Assembly: GCA_027681045.1 (NCBI GenBank)
Contig: JAQDCK010000006.1
Coordinates: 34,303 to 98,302 of the forward strand
Direction: 5' to 3'
Origin: Lactobacillaceae bacterium AF64-9pH9TA
Lineage (GTDB): Bacteria > Bacillota > Bacilli > Lactobacillales > Lactobacillaceae
Length of the DNA: 64,000 bases
The translations under genes and the position numbers were made by a program. Position 1 is the stretch's first letter. Each line of letters starts with the position of its first letter. Positions 7,507-15,247 of this stretch are shown one piece after another. Under the pieces are notes generated by a model. The model saw only the letters and a list, made by a program, of their open reading frames with translations, made no database searches and was not told the origin of the DNA.

Positions 7507-7534
7507 ATTCTAACAGGTCTCTCATTTTATGCAA
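7507..7534 (-). promoter_or_regulatory. Predicted argG promoter
   Basis: TTGCAT (7534-7529), a 16-nt spacer, and TAGAAT (7512-7507) on the minus strand. Initiation would fall just before stem I of the T-box. Confidence 0.55.
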
Positions 7535-7667
7535 GACCCTTTTACAAACTTTTTTGAATTTTTTCTGCAAAAATCCACATAAACCGCTCGCCATTTTCAC
7601 AGCAAAGCCAGCCCTGATCGCATTCATCCAAAATTTATAATATTTTTTGTTTTTTTAAACCAGTTCT

Positions 7668-7696
7668 TTGACTTGTACTAAATAATGGGGTATTCT
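7668..7696 (+). promoter_or_regulatory. Predicted promoter of the tandem LysR genes
   Basis: TTGACT at 7668-7673, a 17-nt spacer, TATTCT at 7691-7696. It lies 50 nt before the first LysR start. Confidence 0.55.
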
Positions 7697-7746
7697 TTCC
7701 TCATAATGAGAACAAGCAAAATTAATCAGAAAGACTAATACTATCC

Positions 7747-8652
7747 ATGAATACCGAAAAAATCAAAATTTTCCTTGATTTGGCAGAAAGCCTGAACTTC
7801 TCGCGGACTGCTCAAAACATGAATATTACCCAGTCGGCTGTTTCCCAGTCAATTTCTTCATTAGAGCGCTACTTAAATGTCAAGCTCTTCTACCGCAGCC
7901 GCAAAGAAGTCAATTTGACCCCGGCTGGCCAGCTCTTTTACCAGGGAATGCAGCCAATCATTACCCAGTTCAACAAGGCCGTTACTCACGCCCGGGAAGT
8001 GTCCCAGTCAGTCAATACCCTCTTAGCCATCGGTTTCTCCGGGTCCGGTTATGACCGCTATGCCATCAAGCAGTTGATCCAGGAATACCGGAAAGTCAGG
8101 CCAGAAGTCAAGATCTTCCTGGAAAACTACGACCAGCGGACCATGGTGGCCCGCTTAAAGCAGGGCTTTTGCGACGTGATCTTAACCAGACCAGAATCTA
8201 TCGACTCCGGCGTCACCTTGACTTACGAAAAGCTGCTGGAAGGCCGCTTTTATGCCGTCTGCAGTAAGAGCTACTGCTACATGGGCAATTCACCTGTGAC
8301 TTTAAAGGACCTGTCTAAAGAGCGTTTGATCTTCCTTGACAACAGCTGGTGTCTGCCCAAGCAGAACTCCCTGCAGAATGCCTTAAGCCGGGACCTGGCC
8401 AGCCTGGACTATGCCGTGGCCAACAACATGGTCGACTACACCCAGATGATTTCCGCCGGCCTGGGCATCGGCATCTGTGCTGACTTTGTCGTTGACCCCA
8501 GTGATGACCAGCTTGAGCTTTTCCCTTTGGAAGAGGAAGTTACTGATGAAATCGGCATTGTCACCTTGAAGGACCGGAAGTCACCGGCCGCCGACTTTAT
8601 CGCCTGGGTCAAAGAGCGGGGGCTGCCGGCCACCCACCCAGTCACAAAATAA
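7747..8652 (+). CDS. LysR-family transcriptional regulator (first of a tandem pair)
   Basis: 301 aa. The N-terminal winged helix-turn-helix (residues 1-60) carries the family pattern NFSRTAQNMNITQSAVSQSI. The rest is a periplasmic-binding-like effector domain with the usual C-terminal motif SAGLGIGICADFVV. The next gene has the same length, the same opening (MNTE) and the same layout, so the two arose by duplication. No adjacent metabolic gene reveals the effector; the nearest divergent unit is argGH, which is already under T-box control. Co-transcribed with the second copy (18 nt between them). Confidence 0.9.
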   Translation: MNTEKIKIFLDLAESLNFSRTAQNMNITQSAVSQSISSLERYLNVKLFYRSRKEVNLTPAGQLFYQGMQPIITQFNKAVTHAREVSQSVNTLLAIGFSGSGYDRYAIKQLIQEYRKVRPEVKIFLENYDQRTMVARLKQGFCDVILTRPESIDSGVTLTYEKLLEGRFYAVCSKSYCYMGNSPVTLKDLSKERLIFLDNSWCLPKQNSLQNALSRDLASLDYAVANNMVDYTQMISAGLGIGICADFVVDPSDDQLELFPLEEEVTDEIGIVTLKDRKSPAADFIAWVKERGLPATHPVTK

Positions 8653-8670
8653 GGAGCTGGAGAGCAAAGA

Positions 8671-9576
8671 ATGAACACAGAACACTTGGCAATTTTTATT
8701 AACCTGGCTGAAACCCTGAGCTTCTCGAGGACAGCCATGAATATGGGGGTCTCCCAGTCAGCGGTCTCCCAGACCATTTCCTCGATGGAGCGCTATATCG
8801 GGGCCGACCTTTTCTATCGGACCAGGAAGAAGGTCTCCTTAACCCCGGTTGGCAAGGCCTTTTATGAGGACATCCGCCCTGTCCACCACAATTACGTGGA
8901 CACTTTAAGGCAACTGGAAGCTCTAAACGAACAGGCCAGAGACAAGATCACTATCGGCATCAGCAATTCCCCTTACGAGATCTTTGCCTTGTCTAAAAGC
9001 ATCAAGGCCTACCAAGCGGAAAATCCCAAAGTCCAATTTTACATCGAAAGCCATAACAACCGGGACCTGGTTGCCCTCTTAAACGAAGGCGCCCTGGATA
9101 TCGTCTTCTTAAGCCAAGACTCCTTGAGTCCGAGTGCTAATGTCAAATTCAAGCCGCTTTTAACAGGCAAGTACTGTGCTGTTTTCCAGCAGGACTATGA
9201 TTTTGTCATCCGCGGATCGATCAAGCACAGCGACCTGGACAAGCAAAGAGTTATCTTCTTAAGTGACAATATCTGCACCCCTGGCCAGTACTCTTTGCAA
9301 AAGATCCTCTGGCAGGAACTCCCCCACCTCAAGGTAACTTCGGCCAACTCCATCAACGCCGCCATGCTCAGCATCAAGGCCGGCCTGGGCATCGGCATCC
9401 TGCCTAACTTCCTCTTGCCTGACCAGCTGAAGGACTTGACAGTCGTTCCCCTGTCCGGCAAAAACGAGGTCAGCTATGGCACGGCCATCCCCGAGCAGAC
9501 TATGTCTACCGCCAGCCAGGACTTTTATGACTGGCTGGAAACAGACAAATTGCCAGCCATACATAAACTGGCTTAA
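8671..9576 (+). CDS. LysR-family transcriptional regulator (second of a tandem pair)
   Basis: 301 aa, a paralogue of the gene directly upstream: recognition region SFSRTAMNMGVSQSAVSQTI, wing LFYRTRKKVSLTPVG, and effector domain ending SIKAGLGIGILPNFLL. GGAG and GAGAG ribosome-site elements precede ATG 8671. The effector domains differ more than the DNA-binding domains, which suggests related operators but different ligands, or heteromer formation (inference). Confidence 0.9.
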   Translation: MNTEHLAIFINLAETLSFSRTAMNMGVSQSAVSQTISSMERYIGADLFYRTRKKVSLTPVGKAFYEDIRPVHHNYVDTLRQLEALNEQARDKITIGISNSPYEIFALSKSIKAYQAENPKVQFYIESHNNRDLVALLNEGALDIVFLSQDSLSPSANVKFKPLLTGKYCAVFQQDYDFVIRGSIKHSDLDKQRVIFLSDNICTPGQYSLQKILWQELPHLKVTSANSINAAMLSIKAGLGIGILPNFLLPDQLKDLTVVPLSGKNEVSYGTAIPEQTMSTASQDFYDWLETDKLPAIHKLA

Positions 9577-9580
9577 ATTA

Positions 9581-9614
9581 AAAGGCTAGAAGCACTTCCG
9601 CTTCTAGCCTTTTT
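9581..9614. terminator. Bidirectional terminator
   Basis: AAAGGCTAGAAGC / GCTTCTAGCCTTTTT with a 6-nt loop, shared by the plus-strand LysR pair and the facing minus-strand three-gene operon. Confidence 0.85.
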
Positions 9615-9619
9615 GCATG

Positions 9620-10243
9620 CTATTTCAAATTTTCCTTGGCGGTCAAGGCCAGGTCCCAGGCCAGCCAATCCCCCTTGTTGTCTGAGCCCAGCCATTTGTC
9701 CAATTTTCCCAGGCTGACCCCGGTCAATTTCACCCAGGCTGCCTTAGTTAATCCCTTAGCCGCCAGGCTACCGGCCGGCACTTTTTTCAAAAAGGCCAGG
9801 TCTGCCGGATCATAGAGGGCGCTGGCCCGCAAATTGTAGGCCCGCTCTTTGACTCCCATGAAGACCAGGCTGTGTGCTATTGCCGCCAGAGGCAGACCAG
9901 TCTGCTCGCTCCATTCTTCCAAGCTGAGGCACTGGTCAATGGGCGTCGGCGCCAGCGGGAAAAAGTAGTTCTTCTTCCAGGACAAGGCCTGCTTTGGCAC
10001 TTCCTGGCCACGGTCAGCAAATTCTTCCTGCAGGAGCTTGATGTCCTGGTCGTACTGGCGGATCAGCTTGGTCTGGTAGGCCTTCAGCTTGATCAAGGTC
10101 GGCATCTTTTTCCTGAAAACAGCGGCCTGCTGGGCTGCCGTGTCAGTCAAAAGGGCCCCAAAGACAATCTGCCAGCGGCTTCTGCGCTTCTCGTCCAAAA
10201 TCTCCTTTAGTTCATCCCCGCCCAGCTGGGCCAAATCCGTCAT
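9620..10243 (-). CDS. Unrecognised 207-aa protein, third gene of the ATPase operon
   Basis: Residues 1-85 are predicted helical and charged (KLKAYQTKLIRQYDQDIKLL). Two later segments read like helix-turn-helix units: SLEEWSEQTGLPLAAIAHSL near residue 107 and KAAWVKLTGVSLGKLDKWL near residue 167. No enzyme motif, signal peptide or membrane segment is visible. The start at 10243 has GAGGG at 6-7 nt. It follows the 133-aa gene by 16 nt, so it is probably co-transcribed and functionally tied to the ATPase. Possible roles are DNA-binding or adaptor; not recognised. Confidence 0.7.
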   Translation of the reverse strand: MTDLAQLGGDELKEILDEKRRSRWQIVFGALLTDTAAQQAAVFRKKMPTLIKLKAYQTKLIRQYDQDIKLLQEEFADRGQEVPKQALSWKKNYFFPLAPTPIDQCLSLEEWSEQTGLPLAAIAHSLVFMGVKERAYNLRASALYDPADLAFLKKVPAGSLAAKGLTKAAWVKLTGVSLGKLDKWLGSDNKGDWLAWDLALTAKENLK

Positions 10244-10259
10244 TGCCGTCCCTCTTTTC

Positions 10260-10661
10260 TTAAGCCAGGGCTTCCTTCAGCGGCTTAAAACGCTCGTCGC
10301 CCGTGGAAAAATCTCTGACCAGCCATTGGAAGTCACCCTCATACTTGCAGTACAAGAAGCAGCAGGCCAGGTAGTCCCCCTGCTCTTCAGTAGCCCGGTC
10401 AAAAACTTCCGTGTCCGCGTAATTTTCCAAGACCAATTGGTCTTCATGCTCGTCCCGGTAGTAGGCCCGGCTTTCTTCCGCCGTCTTCCCCAGCCTCTTT
10501 AAGTCACCTAAATTAACCAGAGCCAGGACTTGCTCATAATCCTGGTAATTTTCCTCCAGAATCCGGCCGGCGGTTTCCAAGTCCCCGTCATGGTCCAGGA
10601 CCAGGCTGGAAACGGTATTGTCTTTTTCTTGAACGGCAATCATGCTTTGCGTGTCGGTCAT
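10260..10661 (-). CDS. Acidic 133-aa protein of the ATPase operon
   Basis: The pattern DHDGDLETAGRILEENY...VLALVNLGDLKRLG...YYRD resembles, from memory, a widespread phage- and plasmid-associated family of unknown function whose members read roughly HxDGxPxxxGxxLxxxYxD...LixLGDlSxLG followed by an RD motif. This copy is divergent: the His-x-Asp-Gly core is kept as DHDGD. Strongly acidic, no membrane segment. It sits 21 nt behind the ATPase gene and 16 nt before the 207-aa gene. Function unknown; phage ancestry of at least this gene is plausible. Confidence 0.65.
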   Translation of the reverse strand: MTDTQSMIAVQEKDNTVSSLVLDHDGDLETAGRILEENYQDYEQVLALVNLGDLKRLGKTAEESRAYYRDEHEDQLVLENYADTEVFDRATEEQGDYLACCFLYCKYEGDFQWLVRDFSTGDERFKPLKEALA

Positions 10662-10682
10662 TTTATTCTTCTTTCTAAAAAA

Positions 10683-13118
10683 TTACTTGAAAAAGCGGTC
10701 GAAGAAGCCCCGCGGCTTCTTTTCCTCGCTCTTGGCGGCTTCCGCGGCCTCCTTGGCCTGGGCCAGTTCATCCTGCAGCTTCTGGATCTGGTCGGCCTGC
10801 TTCTTCTTCTCAGCTTCTACCTGCTGCTGCTTTTCAGCCTGGGCTTCCTTTTCCGCCAAAAGCTGGGCATTCTGCTCGGTGACCTTCATCATCCGGTCCA
10901 TCATTTCGGCATTCTTTTTCAAGTATGGAGCAATGTTTTCGCCCATTCTCTGCCCCTGGACTTCCGCGGCGGCTCTGGCCTTTTCCATTTCAAAGCGCTC
11001 AGCCGCGATCCCGGTTTCCTTCTCATAGCGCTCAGTCAGCAAGTGGTTACCCTGCCAGAGGTCCATATTGGCCATCTTGACCGTCAGCCCCTGGCTGTCA
11101 AAAGTCTTGCAGATCTCAGCTGAAGCCGGCAGGTAGGCAAAGTAGCGTTTGATGTCATTGCCCTTGTTGGGGAAGACCCGGGCGGGAATCATGCATTCCG
11201 GATTGTCCCGGGTAAAGGTGATTTCCCGCAAGGTCGCCTCATCGTGCAAGAGAATGCTCCAGTTCCGCCGGCCCAAGTCCTCAACAATATTGTAATTCTT
11301 CATGTGGAAGTAGTACTTGGTTTCCGTGTTGACCAGGCCATATTCTTCGACCAGCTGCCAGAAGGCGTGCTTAACCGGGTAAAGGAAGTCGTGCTTAAGC
11401 TGCAAGTAGTCCTCGTCATCCATTTCTTCCAGCCAGCGGTCGATCTGCCGGGTCAGGTAAAGAAAGAGGGTGTTGTTCAGCCAGTGGCCGTGGTTGTCGG
11501 TATTGCCATCCAGGTATTCAAAAAAGTGGATGTCCGCGTCCGTCTTCTTGCGGAACTGGTTGCCCTGGCTGATCACGTAGCCCCTGCGGCCAACTTCAGT
11601 CAAAAGTTCGATGTCCTTGCCCTTGCTGTTCATGCTGAAAATCGCCACCGGTTCCACTCCCAGTTTCTCGCCATGCCGGTTGCTCCGCTTTTTCAAAAAG
11701 CTCTGGGCAGCGCTGGAAGAAAAGAGGGAGACTTCCGGGTCATCGATGCAGATCGGGGTGATGACCTGGTCTTCATCCATGTAGTGGTCAGTAAAGTTCC
11801 AGATATTCTTGTTAATGACCTTGGGGTTGGAGCTGTAGGCACTGACCCGGTCCTGCTTGCTCAAACTCTTGCCGGCCAGCAACTTCTTTCTGACCGCTGC
11901 CGTCATCCCGAAGAGCTTGTCCTCTGAACTGGCCTGGACGATCTCCTTGGTATTGCCGATGGTCAAGTTGGAGGCAATTTTAAGCAGGGTCGACTTGCCA
12001 GTTTCCCCCTGCCCGACCAGGCCGGCCACGATCGGGACATCTTCCACGATCCCGTTTCGCTCATCGATGGCCTGGCGGATCTTCCAGATGCTGCCGCTTT
12101 CCAAGACATACATCAAGAAGGAGAAGGCAGCCTGGGATTCATTATCCTGCTTGCGGTCCCGGTAGAAGCGGATAATGTCAAAAATTGCTGACACGTCCTG
12201 CCGGGTCGGCTTTTGAACGGCCACTGGTTCTTCCTGGTAGGAGTCGATCGCCGGCTTCTCCAGAATCGTCCCGGTTACTGGGTCTTGCAGATAAAGGGGA
12301 CGCGGATAGTGGGCCTTCTCATCCGGCAAAACAATTGCTTCACCATTTTCATTGTCCTCGCCAAAGACGATCTGACTGAGCCGCTTGCTCAATTCTTCGT
12401 CAGCCAGGATCTTTTCTCCAGTCAAATCCTCCTTGTCAATCCCGCTTTTGAAACGGAGAAGCTTAGCCGTCTTCTTGAAGGACACGCTGGCCTGGCTTTG
12501 GCCTAATTGCCCCAGCCGGGTTGCTTCTTTGAAATCCTTTAAAGGCGCTGTCGCCAGCTTGTCTGCCAAGCCGCTGACTTCCAGCAGGTACTGGGACCGA
12601 GTATCTTCTGCCTGGTTCAAATAGCCCTGGTAGATTTCTTTGTTTAAAATATCTCTGGCCTTGGCCGTCAGCTCTTTGACCAGTTGCTGGACCATGGCCC
12701 AGTCATCCCCGGTCTTATCCCCGCTGCTTAAGGCGTAAGTGGCCCCCTGTCCCCAGTAGAAGCGGTACTTGTCTTTCCCCGTCAGCAAGAAGAAGCTGCT
12801 TCCTTTTTCTGGCAAAAAGCTAACCGCCAGCCGGCCGGCAGCCAGTTTTCCCTTTAAGTCCGGGCAGTCACCATCTAAAAGGGGAAGAAGCCGGGACAGT
12901 TCGCTTGCCGCGGAGAGTTCGGGAACTTCCACATCCCCAAAAAGCAGGCAAAGGTCTGCCTGGTCAAACAATGAAGTAAATTCCCGGTCCAGCAGGGTCC
13001 AGTCAGGAGCGTCCAGGGCGGCCGTCAAAGTCCCGTATTCCTCCCCTGCTTCCTTGATGTCTTCCAGCAAGCCGTGCTGGATCAGTAACTTTCGCTGAGT
13101 ATCAATAATCCTTGCCAT
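10683..13118 (-). CDS. 811-aa P-loop ATPase with coiled-coil tail, function unknown
   Basis: The central ATPase has Walker A GQGETGKST near residue 371 and a Walker B-like ICIDDPEVSLF near residue 457, followed by SMNSKGKD and EVGRRG, which look like sensor and arginine-finger segments of an AAA+ or SF3-like module. The N-terminal ~330 residues are a separate domain; FLPEKGSSFFLL...YRFYWGQGATYAL faintly recalls a phospholipase D-like fold without its HKD residues (weak). Residues ~720-800 are a Glu/Lys/Gln-rich coiled coil ending in an amphipathic GFFDRFFK. No transmembrane segment. It leads a three-gene operon with its own promoter. Candidates: phage-derived replication-type ATPase or a defence ATPase. 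Confidence 0.75.
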   Translation of the reverse strand: MARIIDTQRKLLIQHGLLEDIKEAGEEYGTLTAALDAPDWTLLDREFTSLFDQADLCLLFGDVEVPELSAASELSRLLPLLDGDCPDLKGKLAAGRLAVSFLPEKGSSFFLLTGKDKYRFYWGQGATYALSSGDKTGDDWAMVQQLVKELTAKARDILNKEIYQGYLNQAEDTRSQYLLEVSGLADKLATAPLKDFKEATRLGQLGQSQASVSFKKTAKLLRFKSGIDKEDLTGEKILADEELSKRLSQIVFGEDNENGEAIVLPDEKAHYPRPLYLQDPVTGTILEKPAIDSYQEEPVAVQKPTRQDVSAIFDIIRFYRDRKQDNESQAAFSFLMYVLESGSIWKIRQAIDERNGIVEDVPIVAGLVGQGETGKSTLLKIASNLTIGNTKEIVQASSEDKLFGMTAAVRKKLLAGKSLSKQDRVSAYSSNPKVINKNIWNFTDHYMDEDQVITPICIDDPEVSLFSSSAAQSFLKKRSNRHGEKLGVEPVAIFSMNSKGKDIELLTEVGRRGYVISQGNQFRKKTDADIHFFEYLDGNTDNHGHWLNNTLFLYLTRQIDRWLEEMDDEDYLQLKHDFLYPVKHAFWQLVEEYGLVNTETKYYFHMKNYNIVEDLGRRNWSILLHDEATLREITFTRDNPECMIPARVFPNKGNDIKRYFAYLPASAEICKTFDSQGLTVKMANMDLWQGNHLLTERYEKETGIAAERFEMEKARAAAEVQGQRMGENIAPYLKKNAEMMDRMMKVTEQNAQLLAEKEAQAEKQQQVEAEKKKQADQIQKLQDELAQAKEAAEAAKSEEKKPRGFFDRFFK

Positions 13119-13174
13119 CTGTCTTATTTCCCATTCATGACTTTTTGCCTGCCATATTGCAGACCTTTAACAAG

Positions 13175-13183
13175 ATTATAGCA
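13175..13183 (-). promoter_or_regulatory. Extended -10 promoter of the ATPase operon
   Basis: TGCTATAAT on the minus strand (TATAAT at 13180-13175), 57 nt before ATG 13118. No good -35 at 17 nt, but the TG extension compensates. Confidence 0.5.
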
Positions 13184-13315
13184 CTATCCGGCCCGTTTTC
13201 GGTAGCGTTTACCCGCTTTACTGGCAAGATTCTGCGGATTTTTGCCAAAAGAAAGCCTGCCTGGAAAAAATAGTTTATCATGAAAAGAGAAAATAATTGA
13301 AAAGAGGAAAAAATA

Positions 13316-13990
13316 ATGACTATCTTCCAATACTTCATCCTGGGCTGGATTGGCTGCGGGATCTTCATCCTTTTTGCCTTGATCTGGCTCTTTGGCCTCA
13401 TCACCAGCCAGCACCGCCTGCGCTTTGCCTGCGACTTCTTAATGGTCGGCGCCTTGTTCGTCATGCTGATCGGCTTTGGCGGCCGGCACAAGCAAGTCCT
13501 AATCCAGGAAAAAAGGCAAGCCGCCATCGCCCTTAAGCAAAAGAATTACGAGCAAACCGGGGAAAAATTCCGTCAAAACAGCACCGACATCGCCAAGAGC
13601 ATCGATGAAGCTGCTTCCAGCGTAACCACGGCCTGGCAGGATGCCTTAAAGGCAAATCAGCAAAAGAAAAAGAAAAAGAGCAAGAAAAAGAAAAGTCCCA
13701 TCTCCCCGTCTAAGGCTGTCAGCCAGGCTTTTAAGGACGAAAAGAGCAAGCTGAATAAGAGCAAGAAAAAACTGCTTAAGCATGCTGACCTTCTGGCCCT
13801 ACTCAAGCAGTATCAGTATAAAAATGCCAAAATCAAATATGCCAGCTATAAAGAGGTCCAAAAGACTCAACTGGCCTACTATAACGCCGTCGTCAGCATC
13901 AATGGCCTAACTTTGGCCCAGTATCAAAAGCAGGTCAGCCGGGCTAAAGAAAAGTACGACCAGGCCGCTAGTGAATTAGGACCACGTTAA
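13316..13990 (+). CDS. Lysine-rich membrane-anchored protein, unknown function
   Basis: 224 aa. Two N-terminal transmembrane helices (about residues 5-28 and 40-55) are followed by a long soluble segment. A lysine block, KKKKKSKKKK near residue 117, precedes helical, charged, coiled-coil-like sequence to the C-terminus. RBS AAGAGG lies 9 nt before the ATG. The gene is divergent from the ATPase operon, and its last 15 nt overlap the 3' end of the convergent LysR gene. Not recognised; the basic tract next to a membrane anchor could bind nucleic acid or anionic lipids (inference). Confidence 0.7.
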   Translation: MTIFQYFILGWIGCGIFILFALIWLFGLITSQHRLRFACDFLMVGALFVMLIGFGGRHKQVLIQEKRQAAIALKQKNYEQTGEKFRQNSTDIAKSIDEAASSVTTAWQDALKANQQKKKKKSKKKKSPISPSKAVSQAFKDEKSKLNKSKKKLLKHADLLALLKQYQYKNAKIKYASYKEVQKTQLAYYNAVVSINGLTLAQYQKQVSRAKEKYDQAASELGPR

Positions 13991-14881
13991 GCCCCGGGTC
14001 TGGCAGAAGTCCACGATAAAGGAAGCCATCTTCTGGGCAACCTTCGGCTCTTGGGCCAGATTCCGGCTGGCCAGGCTGATGGTATAAGAAGTATCTTCCG
14101 TTATCGGCACGGCAATGGCACCAGCGGATTCGTGGTACTTGGACTTAGGCAAGAGAGCCACCCCTTCACCGATCGCCACCAGGTCAACCAGGGTCCGCAC
14201 ATCGTCAGTCACGCTGCTGATCTGGGGATGGATGTCATTTTTAGCAAAAACGTCAGCGATGATCCCGGCCAAGGCATGTTCTTCCCCAAAAGCCAGGTAA
14301 GGATACTGCTCGATCTGCTTCAAGCTGACTGACTTCTGCTTGGCCAGTTCATGGCCCGCCGGCAAGAGCAGCTCCAGCTTTCTGTGCATCATTGCTACTA
14401 AGTCAAGGCCGGCAATCTTTTCACCCGGCCGGGTAGTGACAATAGCCAGGTCCAGTTCCCCGCTTTGCAGCATGTCCAAGAGCTTGCTGGTCACCGCCCG
14501 CTTTAAATTGAAGTCGACCCGGTATTCCGGATTGACCTGCCGGTAGTCCTTGATCACATCGGTAATGAATTTATGGGCCACGATTTCAGCTACCCCGATT
14601 GACAGCTTGCCGCTTTCGCCCAGGGCCATCTCAGACAACTGCCGGCGCCCTTCCTGGATCTGCTGGACCCCGGCCTCGCTATACTCTTTGAAGACCTTGC
14701 CGTAGACCGTCAAGCGGATGTTGCGACCTTCTCTTTCAAAAAGGGGAACACCCAGTTCCTCTTCCAGTTTCTTGACCGCGTAACTCAGGGTTGGCTGGGA
14801 AATCCCCAGTTTTTCCGCTGCCTGGGCCATATACTGGGTCTCAGCCAGCTCGTTGAAGTATTCTAAGTGTTGAAAGTTCAT
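13976..14881 (-). CDS. LysR-family transcriptional regulator
   Basis: 301 aa of standard LysR length. N-terminal helix-turn-helix YMAQAAEKLGISQPTLSYAV, then LFEREGRNIRLTVYG, and a regulatory domain with GEGVALLPKSKY. The protein resembles CynR/CitR/GltC-type members, but the effector cannot be named. Starts at ATG 14881 behind GAGGAAAAAGAC. It is divergently transcribed from the LysR-like gene at 15248, across an AT-rich 366-nt region holding repeated TTTAGCA motifs. Convergent overlap of 15 nt with the 224-aa gene. Confidence 0.9.
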   Translation of the reverse strand: MNFQHLEYFNELAETQYMAQAAEKLGISQPTLSYAVKKLEEELGVPLFEREGRNIRLTVYGKVFKEYSEAGVQQIQEGRRQLSEMALGESGKLSIGVAEIVAHKFITDVIKDYRQVNPEYRVDFNLKRAVTSKLLDMLQSGELDLAIVTTRPGEKIAGLDLVAMMHRKLELLLPAGHELAKQKSVSLKQIEQYPYLAFGEEHALAGIIADVFAKNDIHPQISSVTDDVRTLVDLVAIGEGVALLPKSKYHESAGAIAVPITEDTSYTISLASRNLAQEPKVAQKMASFIVDFCQTRGLTWS

Positions 14882-14915
14882 GTCTTTTTCCTCATCGTTA
14901 AGTCTTACCTCTTAT

Positions 14916-15057
14916 TTTTGCTAAAATTTTAGTTTTTAGCAATAATTTAGCATTCTTTAAAATGTTTTTAGCATTTTTTAACTTTTTTGCCAAAATTTCC
15001 TGCTAAAAGCAGCCAACATAAGTTCGGAAATATATGATTTAGATTTCATATACCGAT
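14916..15057. promoter_or_regulatory. Repeat-rich divergent control region
   Basis: The 14882-15247 gap separates two divergent regulators. It contains iterated TTTAGCA/TGCTAAA elements (near 14918, 14936, 14946, 14967 and 15001) and a palindrome with arms TATATGA / TCATATA centred near 15041 between CGG and CCG. These look like operator arrays for a LysR-type protein; the regulator is not proven. Confidence 0.45.
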
Positions 15058-15164
15058 TTCATTCTTCTTTCTTGATCGGAAAAGTCGCATTTATCCGAAA
15101 AATCGGCAGTAATTATTTGAATTTCACCGAATATTATGTCAAAATTGAGTAAGCATGATTGGCG

Positions 15165-15192
15165 TTGACTAATAAGAAAAAGGCGCTATAAT
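15165..15192 (+). promoter_or_regulatory. Predicted promoter of the 311-aa LysR-like gene
   Basis: TTGACT (15165-15170), a 16-nt spacer, TATAAT (15187-15192), 55 nt before the start codon. Confidence 0.65.
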
Positions 15193-15247
15193 AAATATAT
15201 TGTAAAATTTATTTTGTAAATTCATTCACTTAAAAGAGAGCATTAAG

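Noticed and set aside
10683..13118. Calling the 811-aa protein a phospholipase D nuclease
   Set aside because: The resemblance is limited to one strand-rich stretch and no HKD motif is present.
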